From an uncultured Alphaproteobacteria bacterium (GTDB lineage: Bacteria > Pseudomonadota > Alphaproteobacteria > Micavibrionales > Micavibrionaceae), in assembly GCA_934538895.1 (NCBI GenBank), contig CAKTCH010000106.1, positions 1 through 5,860 on the forward strand: DNA of 5,860 nucleotides, read 5' to 3'. This document shows, piece by piece, positions 1 to 5,155 of this stretch. The position numbers and the translations under genes are program-made. The notes under the pieces are model-generated. The model did not search any database, was not told the origin of the DNA, and worked only from the letters and a program-made list of their open reading frames with translations. The stretch's first letter is position 1, and each line of letters opens with the position of its first letter.

Positions 1-228
1 GTTTACAAGACCATGATTCCACGTAACGTACGTGTTTCGGAAGCGCCGAGTTTCGGGCTTCCTGCCATTGTGTACGATATGGGGTGTCCGGGTTCGGCGG
101 CATACATACGGCTGGCCAGCGAAGTGATGAAACGCGAAAAAATCCTCCTCGCGGCGCAGAGCGGCTCCAGCGAGTCCAAAAACGCCGCCAATGGCACTTC
201 CCATCCGACCCAAGAACAAGTTGCCTGA
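1..228 (+). CDS. parA: ParA chromosome-partitioning ATPase, C-terminal fragment (5' end outside window)
   Basis: This is the last 75 codons of a ParA/Soj-type P-loop ATPase, open at the left edge and ending in TGA at 226-228. ParA binds DNA non-specifically in its ATP form, and ParB-parS complexes stimulate its hydrolysis, which moves the origin region during segregation. The visible part reads VYKTMIPRNVRVSEAPSFG, the highly conserved C-terminal block of chromosomal ParA proteins. It is followed by a YDMGCPGSAAY segment (family form close to YD-x-x-C-x-G-S-x-AY) and the helix LASEVMKRE. The Walker motifs lie upstream, outside the window. The last 25 or so residues are polar and look like a disordered tail. 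parB starts 15 bases after the stop, so the two are almost certainly one operon. The ATG at 13 is an internal Met in the conserved block, not the true start. Confidence 0.95.
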   Translation, partial: VYKTMIPRNVRVSEAPSFGLPAIVYDMGCPGSAAYIRLASEVMKREKILLAAQSGSSESKNAANGTSHPTQEQVA

Positions 229-243
229 TAGAAACAACCGAAA

Positions 244-1236
244 ATGAGCGAAGATAAAATGATCAATACAGCGAAAAGACAGCGCGGTCTGGGCCGTGGC
301 CTTAATGCCTTGTTTGAGGATGACGAAGTCACCTTCGCCACGCAGGGTTCCGGCAACCCGATTCCCGAGATTCCTATTCCGGCGGCGCAGAACGGTAACG
401 GTATTTCCCCGTACACGCCAGCCGCTGCCGCGCCGTCAGCGCCTGTGGGGCCGCGCCGCACGCTGGGTATCGATTTGTTGCAGCCCAGTCCGTTCCAGCC
501 GCGTCAATATATGGACGAAAACGCGCTTTCCGAACTGGCGCAGTCCGTCGCCGTGCACGGCGTGTTGCAGCCGATCCTCGTGCGTCAGGTGCCGGGGCAG
601 ACGAATAAATGGGAGATCATCGCCGGGGAACGCCGCTGGCGCGCGGCGCAGCGCGCGAAGCTGCATGAAGTGCCTGTCGTCATACGCGATTTCGATGATG
701 AAACCGCCGCCGAGATCGCGCTGATCGAGAATTTGCAGCGCGCCGATCTCAATGCGCTCGAAGAGGCGCAGGGCATCAAGAAGCTGATGGACGATTACGG
801 CCATACGCAAGAGAAGCTTGCGGCTGTTCTGGGCAAGAGCCGCAGCTATGTCGCGAACATGACGCGCCTTCTTTCGCTTCCCGCCGCCGTGCATGTGATG
901 ATGCATGAGGGCAAGTTGTCCGCGGGGCACGCGAAGATCCTGGTCAACGCCGCACGCCCGGAAGAGCTTGCGCGCCGCATTGTCGCCGAGAGTCTGAGCG
1001 TGCGCGAAGCGGAAAAGATGGCGGCCTCGGAAGAGAAAGCGAAACCGACCAAGGCATCTGCGGGTCGTGAGGCCGTGGCGAAGGACGTAAACGTTCTCGC
1101 GCTCGAAAAAGATCTTACGGACAAGCTGGGTCTGAAGGTCGTGATCGATCTGAAAAAGAACGGTCGCGGTGCCGTGCGCGTTGAATACAAGTCGCTGGAC
1201 CAGCTTGACGATATCATTCGCCGTATCACCGATTAA
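244..1236 (+). CDS. parB: ParB/Spo0J-family chromosome-partitioning protein (CTP-dependent parS clamp)
   Basis: The product has 330 residues, a usual length for alphaproteobacterial ParB. ParB binds parS sites near the origin, spreads as a CTP-gated sliding clamp and stimulates ParA. Domains are visible in order. An N-terminal basic motif LGRGLNALF (residues 16-24) matches the ParA-stimulating peptide of this family. A Pro/Ala-rich linker covers about residues 30-70. The ParB/Srx CTP-binding domain starts near residue 73 and contains GERRWRA (128-134) and ENLQR (162-166). A helix-turn-helix runs from about 188 to 209, followed by LSAGHA (225-230). A charged linker leads to the C-terminal dimerisation domain (about 282-328). 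No convincing Shine-Dalgarno sequence precedes the ATG at 244. The in-frame ATG at 259 is an alternative start that would shorten the protein by 5 residues and keep every motif. The gene follows parA by 15 bases. Confidence 0.97.
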   Translation: MSEDKMINTAKRQRGLGRGLNALFEDDEVTFATQGSGNPIPEIPIPAAQNGNGISPYTPAAAAPSAPVGPRRTLGIDLLQPSPFQPRQYMDENALSELAQSVAVHGVLQPILVRQVPGQTNKWEIIAGERRWRAAQRAKLHEVPVVIRDFDDETAAEIALIENLQRADLNALEEAQGIKKLMDDYGHTQEKLAAVLGKSRSYVANMTRLLSLPAAVHVMMHEGKLSAGHAKILVNAARPEELARRIVAESLSVREAEKMAASEEKAKPTKASAGREAVAKDVNVLALEKDLTDKLGLKVVIDLKKNGRGAVRVEYKSLDQLDDIIRRITD

Positions 1237-1257
1237 GTTCGGAACTCATGAATGATT

Positions 1258-1431
1258 GATTTTGAAAGCGGCGTGCACAACGATCTCAGCCAAATCCTGC
1301 CAAACACCGTCATCCCGAGCGCAGCCGAGGGATCTGACCCGGTTTAAGCTTGATAAGATCCCTCGGCTGCGCTCGGGATGACAGGCTTGCGCAAGGGTGC
1401 TGTGATCGTTGTGTGTGCCGTGTTCAGATTC
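1258..1431. repeat. Large imperfect palindrome (nested inverted repeats), possible dispersed or MITE-like element
   Basis: Most of the parB-EAL intergenic region is one large palindrome centred near 1345. The core is a perfect 27-bp inverted repeat (1309-1335 and 1356-1382). Outside it, 1270-1290 pairs with 1399-1419 at 17 of 21 positions, including an uninterrupted GATCGTTGTG on the right arm. The next flank, 1258-1269, matches the complement of 1420-1431 at 8 of 12. The stretches between core and outer arms are only loosely complementary. Nested symmetry of this size is more than an intrinsic terminator needs, and no T-run follows the core stem directly. It may be a non-coding mobile repeat that landed between convergent genes. 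No target-site duplication or transposase is visible, so the mobile interpretation is inference. Confidence 0.6.
1309..1382. repeat. Perfect 27-bp inverted repeat, GTCATCCCGAGC-type palindromic repeat
   Basis: The left arm (1309-1335, beginning GTCATCCCGAGCGCAGCC) is exactly complementary to the right arm (1356-1382, ending CGCTCGGGATGAC), with a 20-base loop at 1336-1355. As RNA it would form a very stable hairpin on either strand. Sequences of the GTCATCCCGAGC type are familiar as dispersed intergenic palindromes in many bacterial genomes, so this is probably one copy of a multi-copy family. The right arm recurs in degraded form at 4926-4948. It lies between the convergent ends of parB and the EAL gene and could block read-through or protect transcript 3' ends. 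That role is inferred. Confidence 0.85.
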
Positions 1432-1463
1432 TTTGTTTTTTGGAATTAATAAACTCCACGCTT

Positions 1464-1487
1464 AAGTCATGCGTTATGGCATGACTT
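1464..1487. repeat. 9-bp perfect inverted repeat across the stop codon of the EAL gene
   Basis: AAGTCATGC (1464-1472) and GCATGACTT (1479-1487) are exact complements around a 6-base loop. The structure overlaps the last codons and the TAA stop (1474-1476, - strand) of the EAL-domain gene. Neither strand has a proper T-run directly after the stem, so it is not a typical intrinsic terminator. It could be an mRNA 3'-end hairpin or a protein-binding palindrome. Confidence 0.55.
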
Positions 1488-2415
1488 CTCTGAACGTCTT
1501 CGGTGCCGGTGGGAAGTTATGGGTGGCAAGTGTGAGCTGTTTGACGAATTCGTCCCGGCTTGTGGTCAGGTAGCGGCCCTGAACGGCCTCGCCCATTTGC
1601 GCCAGCGCGTGTGCCTGATCGGCGTCTTTGACGCGTTCAAAGACTATGCAGGCATCGGGTACGACGTGTTTAATCCGGCTGATCAACTCTTCCAGGCTGA
1701 AGCTATTTTTTGGATCCAGCCCCGCCTCTACTGAGGGGCCGTCGATCTTCACATAGTCGGCAATTTCTTTCAGATTGTCCAAGCGCGTCCAGTCGAAGCT
1801 GTCGACGTCCGTATCTTCCTTCAGGCATTGCTCGCGATCGTGATAAAAATCGTCGACGGCGAACGTGCAGCCGAAATCCTTTTTCATTTGCAGCAGGATA
1901 TCGCGGCAGGGATTATGTGCGAGATCGTCTTCCAGAACCTCGAAGGTGATCTGGTCCTTGATATCATCCATGGCGAAGTGCGTATGCAGCAGATGTGAAA
2001 CATCGCGCCAGAAATGCCCGGAACTGATATTACGGGCCGATGTATTGATGGATATGGGCATTTGCCGGCGTTCCAGCGCCTGATCGACCGCGGCAATGAT
2101 GATGGCTTTATCCAGTGCTTCCTGGAAACCGGCGTGCGCTATGGCGGTGAGCGGCGCGCTCGGGGGGATGGCCTCCCCCTCCTTTGTGTAGGTGCGTAAA
2201 AGCATTTCAGCGGGGTATAGCCGGTCGTCTTCCTTCCGTGCGTCATGCCAGATTTCGGTTTCAAAATGAAATCGCCCCTGCCGCAAGGCGTCCAGCACAA
2301 GGCGGGCCTGCGCTGCTTCTTCGGCGGGCAGCTGGCCGAGAGCTCTCTTATGCGCGATTCCCATGGAAGCCGACAAGATAAAGTTCTGGAAAAGTGCCCG
2401 TATTTCCTTACGCAT
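1474..2415 (-). CDS. Stand-alone EAL-domain protein (putative c-di-GMP phosphodiesterase or c-di-GMP binder)
   Basis: This appears to be a cytoplasmic EAL-domain protein with no GGDEF, PAS or membrane segment. EAL domains hydrolyse cyclic di-GMP to pGpG or, when degenerate, bind it. Numbering from an upstream GTG at 2430 (318 residues), the motif order fits the family. EML replaces EAL at 75-77 (in AEMLLR). INTSARN contains N129 (family NLSA). FEVLE has E164 and E167 (family LEITE). VDDF has D193 and D194. VKID has K228. FERV has E265, and VQGRY has Q284. All residues normally used for metal and substrate binding therefore have counterparts. The oddity is loop 6: the usual DDFGTG is DDFYHD, and DD to KID is about 14 residues longer than usual. 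The ATG at 2415 (313 residues) is preferred because GGGA lies just before it, though at short spacing, and the GTG at 2430 has no ribosome site. It faces parB convergently and lptE divergently. Confidence 0.8.
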   Translation of the reverse strand: MRKEIRALFQNFILSASMGIAHKRALGQLPAEEAAQARLVLDALRQGRFHFETEIWHDARKEDDRLYPAEMLLRTYTKEGEAIPPSAPLTAIAHAGFQEALDKAIIIAAVDQALERRQMPISINTSARNISSGHFWRDVSHLLHTHFAMDDIKDQITFEVLEDDLAHNPCRDILLQMKKDFGCTFAVDDFYHDREQCLKEDTDVDSFDWTRLDNLKEIADYVKIDGPSVEAGLDPKNSFSLEELISRIKHVVPDACIVFERVKDADQAHALAQMGEAVQGRYLTTSRDEFVKQLTLATHNFPPAPKTFREVMP

Positions 2416-2495
2416 AATCCCTGTATACACAAAAACTGTGAATAATCGTTAAATCCCCTGCCAAACAGGGTGATTGCTATATTGTATAAGGCAAT

Positions 2496-3008
2496 ATGCT
2501 GCGTATGGCACGAAATATCTCATTAATTTTATTATCCTTCCTTTTTCTTTCCGCTTGTGGCTTTTCACCGTTATATGGGGAGTACGGGGCCAGCGGGAAT
2601 CAGGGCGCCCGTACCCGGCTGGGGCAGATTTATATCGCCAATATCGCCGATGCGCCGGGGCAATATCTGCGCAACGCCCTGATGGACCGTTTTTATTCGC
2701 AGGGGCGGCCCGGAACCGGGGCCGCCTATAATCTCAGCGTTGCCACGATCAGCGAGAGTCGCAGTGAGCTTGATATTACAAAGACATCCGACAGTACCCG
2801 GGCGCAGCTTTATCTCACCACCGCGATGGTGCTTTATGATGGCGAGGGCGAGGAACTGCTTAACCGCTCTCTGACCGCAGTTACCAGTTACAATATTCTC
2901 GATAGCCAGTTTACCACCCGGGTGGCGGAAGACGCCGCGCGGCGGCAGGCGCTGGACGATATAGCCCGGCAGATCGAGACGCATATCCTGCTGTATTTTA
3001 ATCGTTAA
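2496..3008 (+). CDS. lptE: LptE-type LPS-assembly lipoprotein
   Basis: This 170-residue lipoprotein resembles LptE, the outer-membrane lipoprotein that plugs the LptD barrel and helps insert lipopolysaccharide into the outer leaflet. A short basic N-terminus (MLRMARN) is followed by a hydrophobic stretch (residues 8-18) and the lipobox LSAC with Cys21. Directly after it comes GFSPLYG, the hallmark start of mature LptE proteins (family form close to CGFxPLYG). The C-terminal part, with YNILDSQFTTRVAEDAARRQALDDIARQI and LLYF, matches the conserved tail of alphaproteobacterial LptE. An AAGG at 2488-2491 lies 4 bases before the chosen ATG; the ATG at 2505 is an alternative that also keeps the signal peptide. 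In many proteobacteria lptE lies directly next to holA, often beside leuS. Here 867 bases separate it from holA. Confidence 0.88.
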   Translation: MLRMARNISLILLSFLFLSACGFSPLYGEYGASGNQGARTRLGQIYIANIADAPGQYLRNALMDRFYSQGRPGTGAAYNLSVATISESRSELDITKTSDSTRAQLYLTTAMVLYDGEGEELLNRSLTAVTSYNILDSQFTTRVAEDAARRQALDDIARQIETHILLYFNR

Positions 3009-3030
3009 ATCCAAATTATTTACATAATAT

Positions 3031-3059
3031 TTGACAATGGGCCGAAGTCTTGATAGGGT
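3031..3059 (+). promoter_or_regulatory. Putative sigma-70-type promoter upstream of the leader-like ORF
   Basis: TTGACA at 3031-3036 is a perfect -35 element. With a 17-base spacer the -10 would be TAGGGT (3054-3059), which keeps only the TA...T framework and is weak. Transcription would begin near 3066, about 100 bases before the Thr/Ile-rich ORF, and would cover a leader of about 250 bases ahead of the gene at 3320. The strong -35 sits just after the lptE stop, which suggests that the downstream pair has its own promoter. Confidence 0.45.
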
Positions 3060-3164
3060 TTCTGGTAAGGTTTGCGTTTTAGCGGGACTGAAAAAACGTA
3101 TTTAATATTGCGCGGCACAATTTTTTTATTGACTTGGCGCGCTTATGCAGGTTACGACAATTAC

Positions 3165-3218
3165 ATGAGAGTAAACACCGCCATCATCACGATTATTATT
3201 ACCGCCGGCAGGGCCTGA
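3165..3218 (+). CDS. Thr/Ile-rich leader-peptide-like small ORF (17 codons)
   Basis: ATG at 3165 to TGA at 3216-3218 encodes MRVNTAIITIIITAGRA. Eight of 17 residues are Ile (5) or Thr (3), with the unbroken run IITIIIT at residues 7-13. This is strikingly like the leader peptides of amino-acid-controlled attenuators, especially thrL of enteric bacteria, which controls the thr operon through Thr and Ile codons. The run uses different synonymous codons (ATC and ATT; ACC and ACG), so it is not a simple triplet repeat, which favours selection on the peptide. GC-rich stems and a T-rich stretch follow the stop, as an attenuator would need. Against it, only a weak AGG (3149-3151) lies upstream, 13 bases away, and the next gene shows no link to Thr or Ile metabolism. 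It may be a working leader, a relic of a rearranged operon, or chance. Confidence 0.5.
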   Translation: MRVNTAIITIIITAGRA

Positions 3219-3260
3219 CCCCCTGCCCTCCAGGCGGATGTGGCGCTTTTATCGATTTTT
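3202..3260 (+). promoter_or_regulatory. Possible attenuator structure after the leader-like ORF
   Basis: A 7-bp GC stem joins GGCAGGG (3207-3213) to CCCTGCC (3221-3227), with the leader stop codon in its loop. CCGCC (3202-3206) can extend this by pairing with GGCGG (3233-3237) across a 5-base bulge. A competing long-range pairing is visible between 3179-3188, inside the leader codons, and 3237-3245 (9 bp with one bulged base). It ends one base before the T-rich segment TTTTATCGATTTTT (3247-3260). Mutually exclusive stems followed by T-rich sequence are what ribosome-controlled attenuation needs. The T-stretch is interrupted, however, and the simplest local hairpin ends 9 bases before it, so terminator activity is uncertain. 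Confidence 0.35.
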
Positions 3261-3305
3261 CCTGCGCATCCCGAAAAAACATACCGATAAATCACGGCGT
3301 TTTAT

Positions 3306-3310
3306 AAGGA
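3306..3310 (+). promoter_or_regulatory. Shine-Dalgarno sequence of the gene at 3320
   Basis: AAGGA lies 9 bases before the ATG at 3320. It is one of the clearest ribosome-binding sites in the window and supports this start and the reality of the unknown gene. Confidence 0.65.
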
Positions 3311-3319
3311 TCGCGTATC

Positions 3320-3868
3320 ATGGAATTTACTGTCGTCAAGCTTTTCAATCATAAATCCTATGGCCTCGACGCGCCGCATTATGCGGTGCTTGCCGAGATG
3401 CCTGAAAATATGGGCGGCCATCGGCGCGTCGTCGATCTGGTCGCGGAGTCCGAGATGGAATCTCCCGAGGCGCTTTGCGCCGCCTTTAGCGCGGTAAAAA
3501 GCAAAATGCCGCATCGCGTCCATGACGACGGCGGCGGCGAGATCGATTTTTTCGGCACCGACTCCAAGGGGTGTGAATTCAGCCAGGGCACGGCCCATAT
3601 CCCGGCTAAACCTGTGGTCGGCGCAGGGTTCGAACAAAGCCTGCTGGACAATCTGGCGTGGCGTGCGCGGGCGTCCTTATGGCTTGAGAGTAAAAAGCCC
3701 GCCGCCCTCACGCAGGAGAAGGAAACGCGCATTCTCGAAACGGCCCGCACCCAGCCGCCGCTAAATATGGCTGCGGAAAAGCTGGCGCTGTACGAGACGG
3801 CCCGCGTCGTTTTGCCCCCTGCGGAAGAAACGTCTCCGCCCTTGACCGCAAGGCCGCCGTCCTTATGA
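3320..3868 (+). CDS. Hypothetical protein of 182 residues between lptE and holA
   Basis: I do not recognise this protein. It begins MEFTVVKLFNHKSYGLDAPHYAVL and has no signal peptide or membrane segment, so it should be cytoplasmic. Residues 1-125 look folded, with alternating hydrophobic strands and helices. They include an acidic and glycine-rich turn HDDGGGEIDFFG (68-79), single cysteines at 53 and 85, and a tryptophan-bearing helix near 108-123 (LLDNLAWRARASLWLE). The rest is charged, and the tail from about 160 is proline-rich and probably disordered. An AAGGA ribosome site 9 bases upstream supports the start. The stop is 7 bases before holA, so the two are probably co-transcribed, and holA, which lacks a strong ribosome site, may depend on translation of this gene. 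The codon content resembles its neighbours. A role linked to replication or envelope would be a guess from position only. Confidence 0.75.
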   Translation: MEFTVVKLFNHKSYGLDAPHYAVLAEMPENMGGHRRVVDLVAESEMESPEALCAAFSAVKSKMPHRVHDDGGGEIDFFGTDSKGCEFSQGTAHIPAKPVVGAGFEQSLLDNLAWRARASLWLESKKPAALTQEKETRILETARTQPPLNMAAEKLALYETARVVLPPAEETSPPLTARPPSL

Positions 3869-3875
3869 TGCGGGT

Positions 3876-4895
3876 ATGAAACTCCCGTTCAGGCAGATCG
3901 AACCGTTCGTCAAGGCCCCCGACCCGCAGGCGCGCCTGATCCTGATCTATGGTCCGGAAAGCGGACTGATGAAGGAACGCAGCGCGATCATCGGCAGAAG
4001 CGTGGTGGCCGACCTCAACGATCCCTTCAATGCCGTCACGCTCAACGCTTCGCAACTGATCGACGATCCCGCGCGGTTGATGGATGAGGCGATGGCGATG
4101 TCGCTGATGGGCGGCGCGCGGCTGATCCGCATCGAGGACGCGGGCGATTCATTGTCACCGCTTTTAAAGGAATATCTGCAAAATCCGAGTATGCAGAACC
4201 TCGTGATCGTCGAGGCCGGCGAGCTGGGCACCAAATCGCCCTTGCGCGCGCTGATCGAGAAAGCGGCGAACGCGGCGGCCCTGCCCTGTTATGTCGAGGA
4301 TGAACGCGATCTGACGGGCATCATACGCGATACGCTGAAAGAGGCCGGGCTTGCGATCGAACAGGACGCGACCGGCGCGCTGGCGGCGGCGCTGGTGGGC
4401 GACCGCCTGCGCGTGCGTAACGAACTGGACAAGCTCATCACTTACAAAGGTCATGATAAAAGCGCCGTGACGCTCGACGACGTGCAGGCCTGCACGGGCG
4501 ATGCGGGATCGCAGACGCTCGATAAATTCATCTACAGCGTGACAGGATCGAAGCCCGAGGCCGTGCTGACGGCGTTTCAGGCGATGATGCAGGAAGGCGT
4601 GTCGCTGATTATCATCCTGCGTTCGCTGCAAAATCATTTCCGCCGCCTGCATCTGGTGAAGGCGCGCGTGGGGCGCGGCGAAGCGATCGAGGTCGTGATG
4701 AAGTCCTTGCAACCACCGGTATTCTGGAAGCAGGAAGACGCGTTCAAGGTGCAGATTCGCGCATGGAGTCTTGAAGGGCTGGCGCGCACATTGCAAAGGC
4801 TTGCCGATCTGGAAGCGCAATGCAAAAAAACCGGCGTGCCCGATGAAACGCTGACGGCGCAGGCGTTGCTGTCGATCAGCAGACGCGCGGCGTAG
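3876..4895 (+). CDS. holA: DNA polymerase III subunit delta (clamp-loader subunit)
   Basis: The 339-residue length and sequence fit HolA, the delta subunit of the clamp loader, which opens the beta sliding clamp and assembles with gamma/tau and delta-prime. The N-terminal domain carries LILIYGPESGLMKERSAII (residues 21-39), the delta version of the P-loop region, typically YGPxxGL followed by a charged helix, without a working Walker A lysine. The middle domain contains the VEDERDLTGIIRDTL segment and the AAALVGDRLRVRNELDKLITY helix pair typical of delta. The collar domain begins after DAG (209-211) and includes LRSLQNHFRRL, PPVFWKQ (F283, W284) and a C-terminal helix ending in LSISRRAA. The ATG at 3876 has no good Shine-Dalgarno and lies 7 bases after the preceding stop, so translational coupling is likely. 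In many proteobacteria holA directly follows lptE; here an unknown gene intervenes. Confidence 0.93.
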   Translation: MKLPFRQIEPFVKAPDPQARLILIYGPESGLMKERSAIIGRSVVADLNDPFNAVTLNASQLIDDPARLMDEAMAMSLMGGARLIRIEDAGDSLSPLLKEYLQNPSMQNLVIVEAGELGTKSPLRALIEKAANAAALPCYVEDERDLTGIIRDTLKEAGLAIEQDATGALAAALVGDRLRVRNELDKLITYKGHDKSAVTLDDVQACTGDAGSQTLDKFIYSVTGSKPEAVLTAFQAMMQEGVSLIIILRSLQNHFRRLHLVKARVGRGEAIEVVMKSLQPPVFWKQEDAFKVQIRAWSLEGLARTLQRLADLEAQCKKTGVPDETLTAQALLSISRRAA

Positions 4896-4920
4896 GCACA
4901 CTACCTTTTATCCTTATGTT

Positions 4921-4948
4921 GTCATCCCTCGGCTATGCTCGAGATGAC
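4921..4948. repeat. Degraded half copy of the GTCATCCCGAGC-type repeat
   Basis: Positions 4926-4948 match the right arm of the large palindrome (1360-1382) at 20 of 23 bases. GTCAT at 4921-4925 gives the segment its own short complementary ends with the closing ATGAC. It looks like a solo or decayed unit of the same family, placed 26 bases after holA. As RNA it could form a small imperfect hairpin. Confidence 0.6.
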
Positions 4949-4972
4949 GGGGTGGAGGTGTCTTGGCTTACT

Positions 4973-5060
4973 CGTCATTGCGAGGAGCATCGCGACGAAG
5001 CAATCCAGAGTGTTTGAAATTTCAGATATTCTGGATTGCTTCGCTGCGCTCGCAATGACG
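4973..5060. repeat. GTCATTGCGAG-type palindromic repeat element
   Basis: The outer arm CGTCATTGCGAG (4973-4984) pairs exactly with 5049-5060. The inner arm GAAGCAATCCAGA (4997-5009) pairs exactly with TCTGGATTGCTTC (5030-5042). The middle of the stem is asymmetric: 12 bases on the left face 6 on the right. The loop holds a small palindrome, TGAAATTTCA. The GTCATTGCGAG...GAAGCAATCCAG pattern is a widely seen dispersed intergenic repeat in bacteria, so this is probably one copy of a multi-copy family with no coding role. It differs in sequence from the GTCATCCC family that precedes it by 24 bases. Confidence 0.8.
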
Positions 5061-5097
5061 GAAGGGAGAAGAACGCTGTGGCCGTTGTGGTGAAATA

Positions 5098-5124
5098 AAA
5101 ACCCCGGTGCGTCACCGGGGTTTT
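5098..5124 (-). terminator. Intrinsic terminator for the DUF3576 gene, possibly bidirectional
   Basis: AAAACCCCGGTG (5098-5109) and CACCGGGGTTTT (5113-5124) form a perfect 12-bp stem with a 3-base loop. On the - strand the stem runs into TTTT followed by ATTT, a suitable U-tract about 32 bases after the DUF3576 stop. On the + strand only the four T of the stem follow, so it may also stop transcripts from holA, with lower efficiency. Confidence 0.85.
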
Positions 5125-5131
5125 CACTGAA

Positions 5132-5152
5132 CACTATTCACTATTCACTAAC
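5132..5152. repeat. Short 7-bp tandem repeat (CACTATT), nearly three copies
   Basis: CACTATT occurs at 5132-5138 and 5139-5145, followed by a partial third copy CACTAAC at 5146-5152. It lies between the DUF3576 stop and its terminator. Read on the - strand each unit contains TAG and TGA. Because 7 is not a multiple of 3, stops appear in all frames. It may be only replication slippage. Confidence 0.6.
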
Positions 5153-5155
5153 CGC

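Noticed and set aside
16..40. parS-like sequence (TTCCACGT followed by ACGTGTTTC) inside parA
   Set aside because: It codes for the conserved IPRNVRVSEAP block of ParA, and the right half does not match the parS half-site. I found no canonical parS (TGTTnCACGTGnAACA-type) in the window.
436..930. 164-residue open frame antisense to parB
   Set aside because: It overlaps the most conserved part of parB and has no start signal or recognisable motif.
1427..1441. T-rich segment after the large palindrome as a parB terminator
   Set aside because: The strong stem ends at 1382, about 45 bases earlier, so this is not a standard intrinsic terminator.
2456..2470. Hairpin CCCTG/CAGGG in the EAL-lptE divergent gap
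   Set aside because: A 5-bp stem with no T-run or symmetry beyond it is expected by chance.
2475..2483. Extended -10 (TGCTATATT) for lptE
   Set aside because: The hexamer is good, but no -35 is present and the start would fall about 6 bases before the ATG, downstream of or at the AAGG ribosome site. Left undecided and not annotated.
3107..3127. Possible terminator of lptE before the run of seven T at 3121-3127
   Set aside because: The only stem found is ATTG/CAAT (4 bp), too weak for an intrinsic terminator.
3129..3158. Second promoter with TTGACT as -35 upstream of the Thr/Ile ORF
   Set aside because: The best -10 (TACGAC, 18-base spacer) is poor, and transcription would begin almost at the ATG, leaving no leader.
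4164..4901. 245-residue open frame antisense to holA
   Set aside because: Its product is rich in His, Arg and Gln with no family features. It lies opposite a convincing holA, which is typical of a shadow frame in GC-rich DNA.
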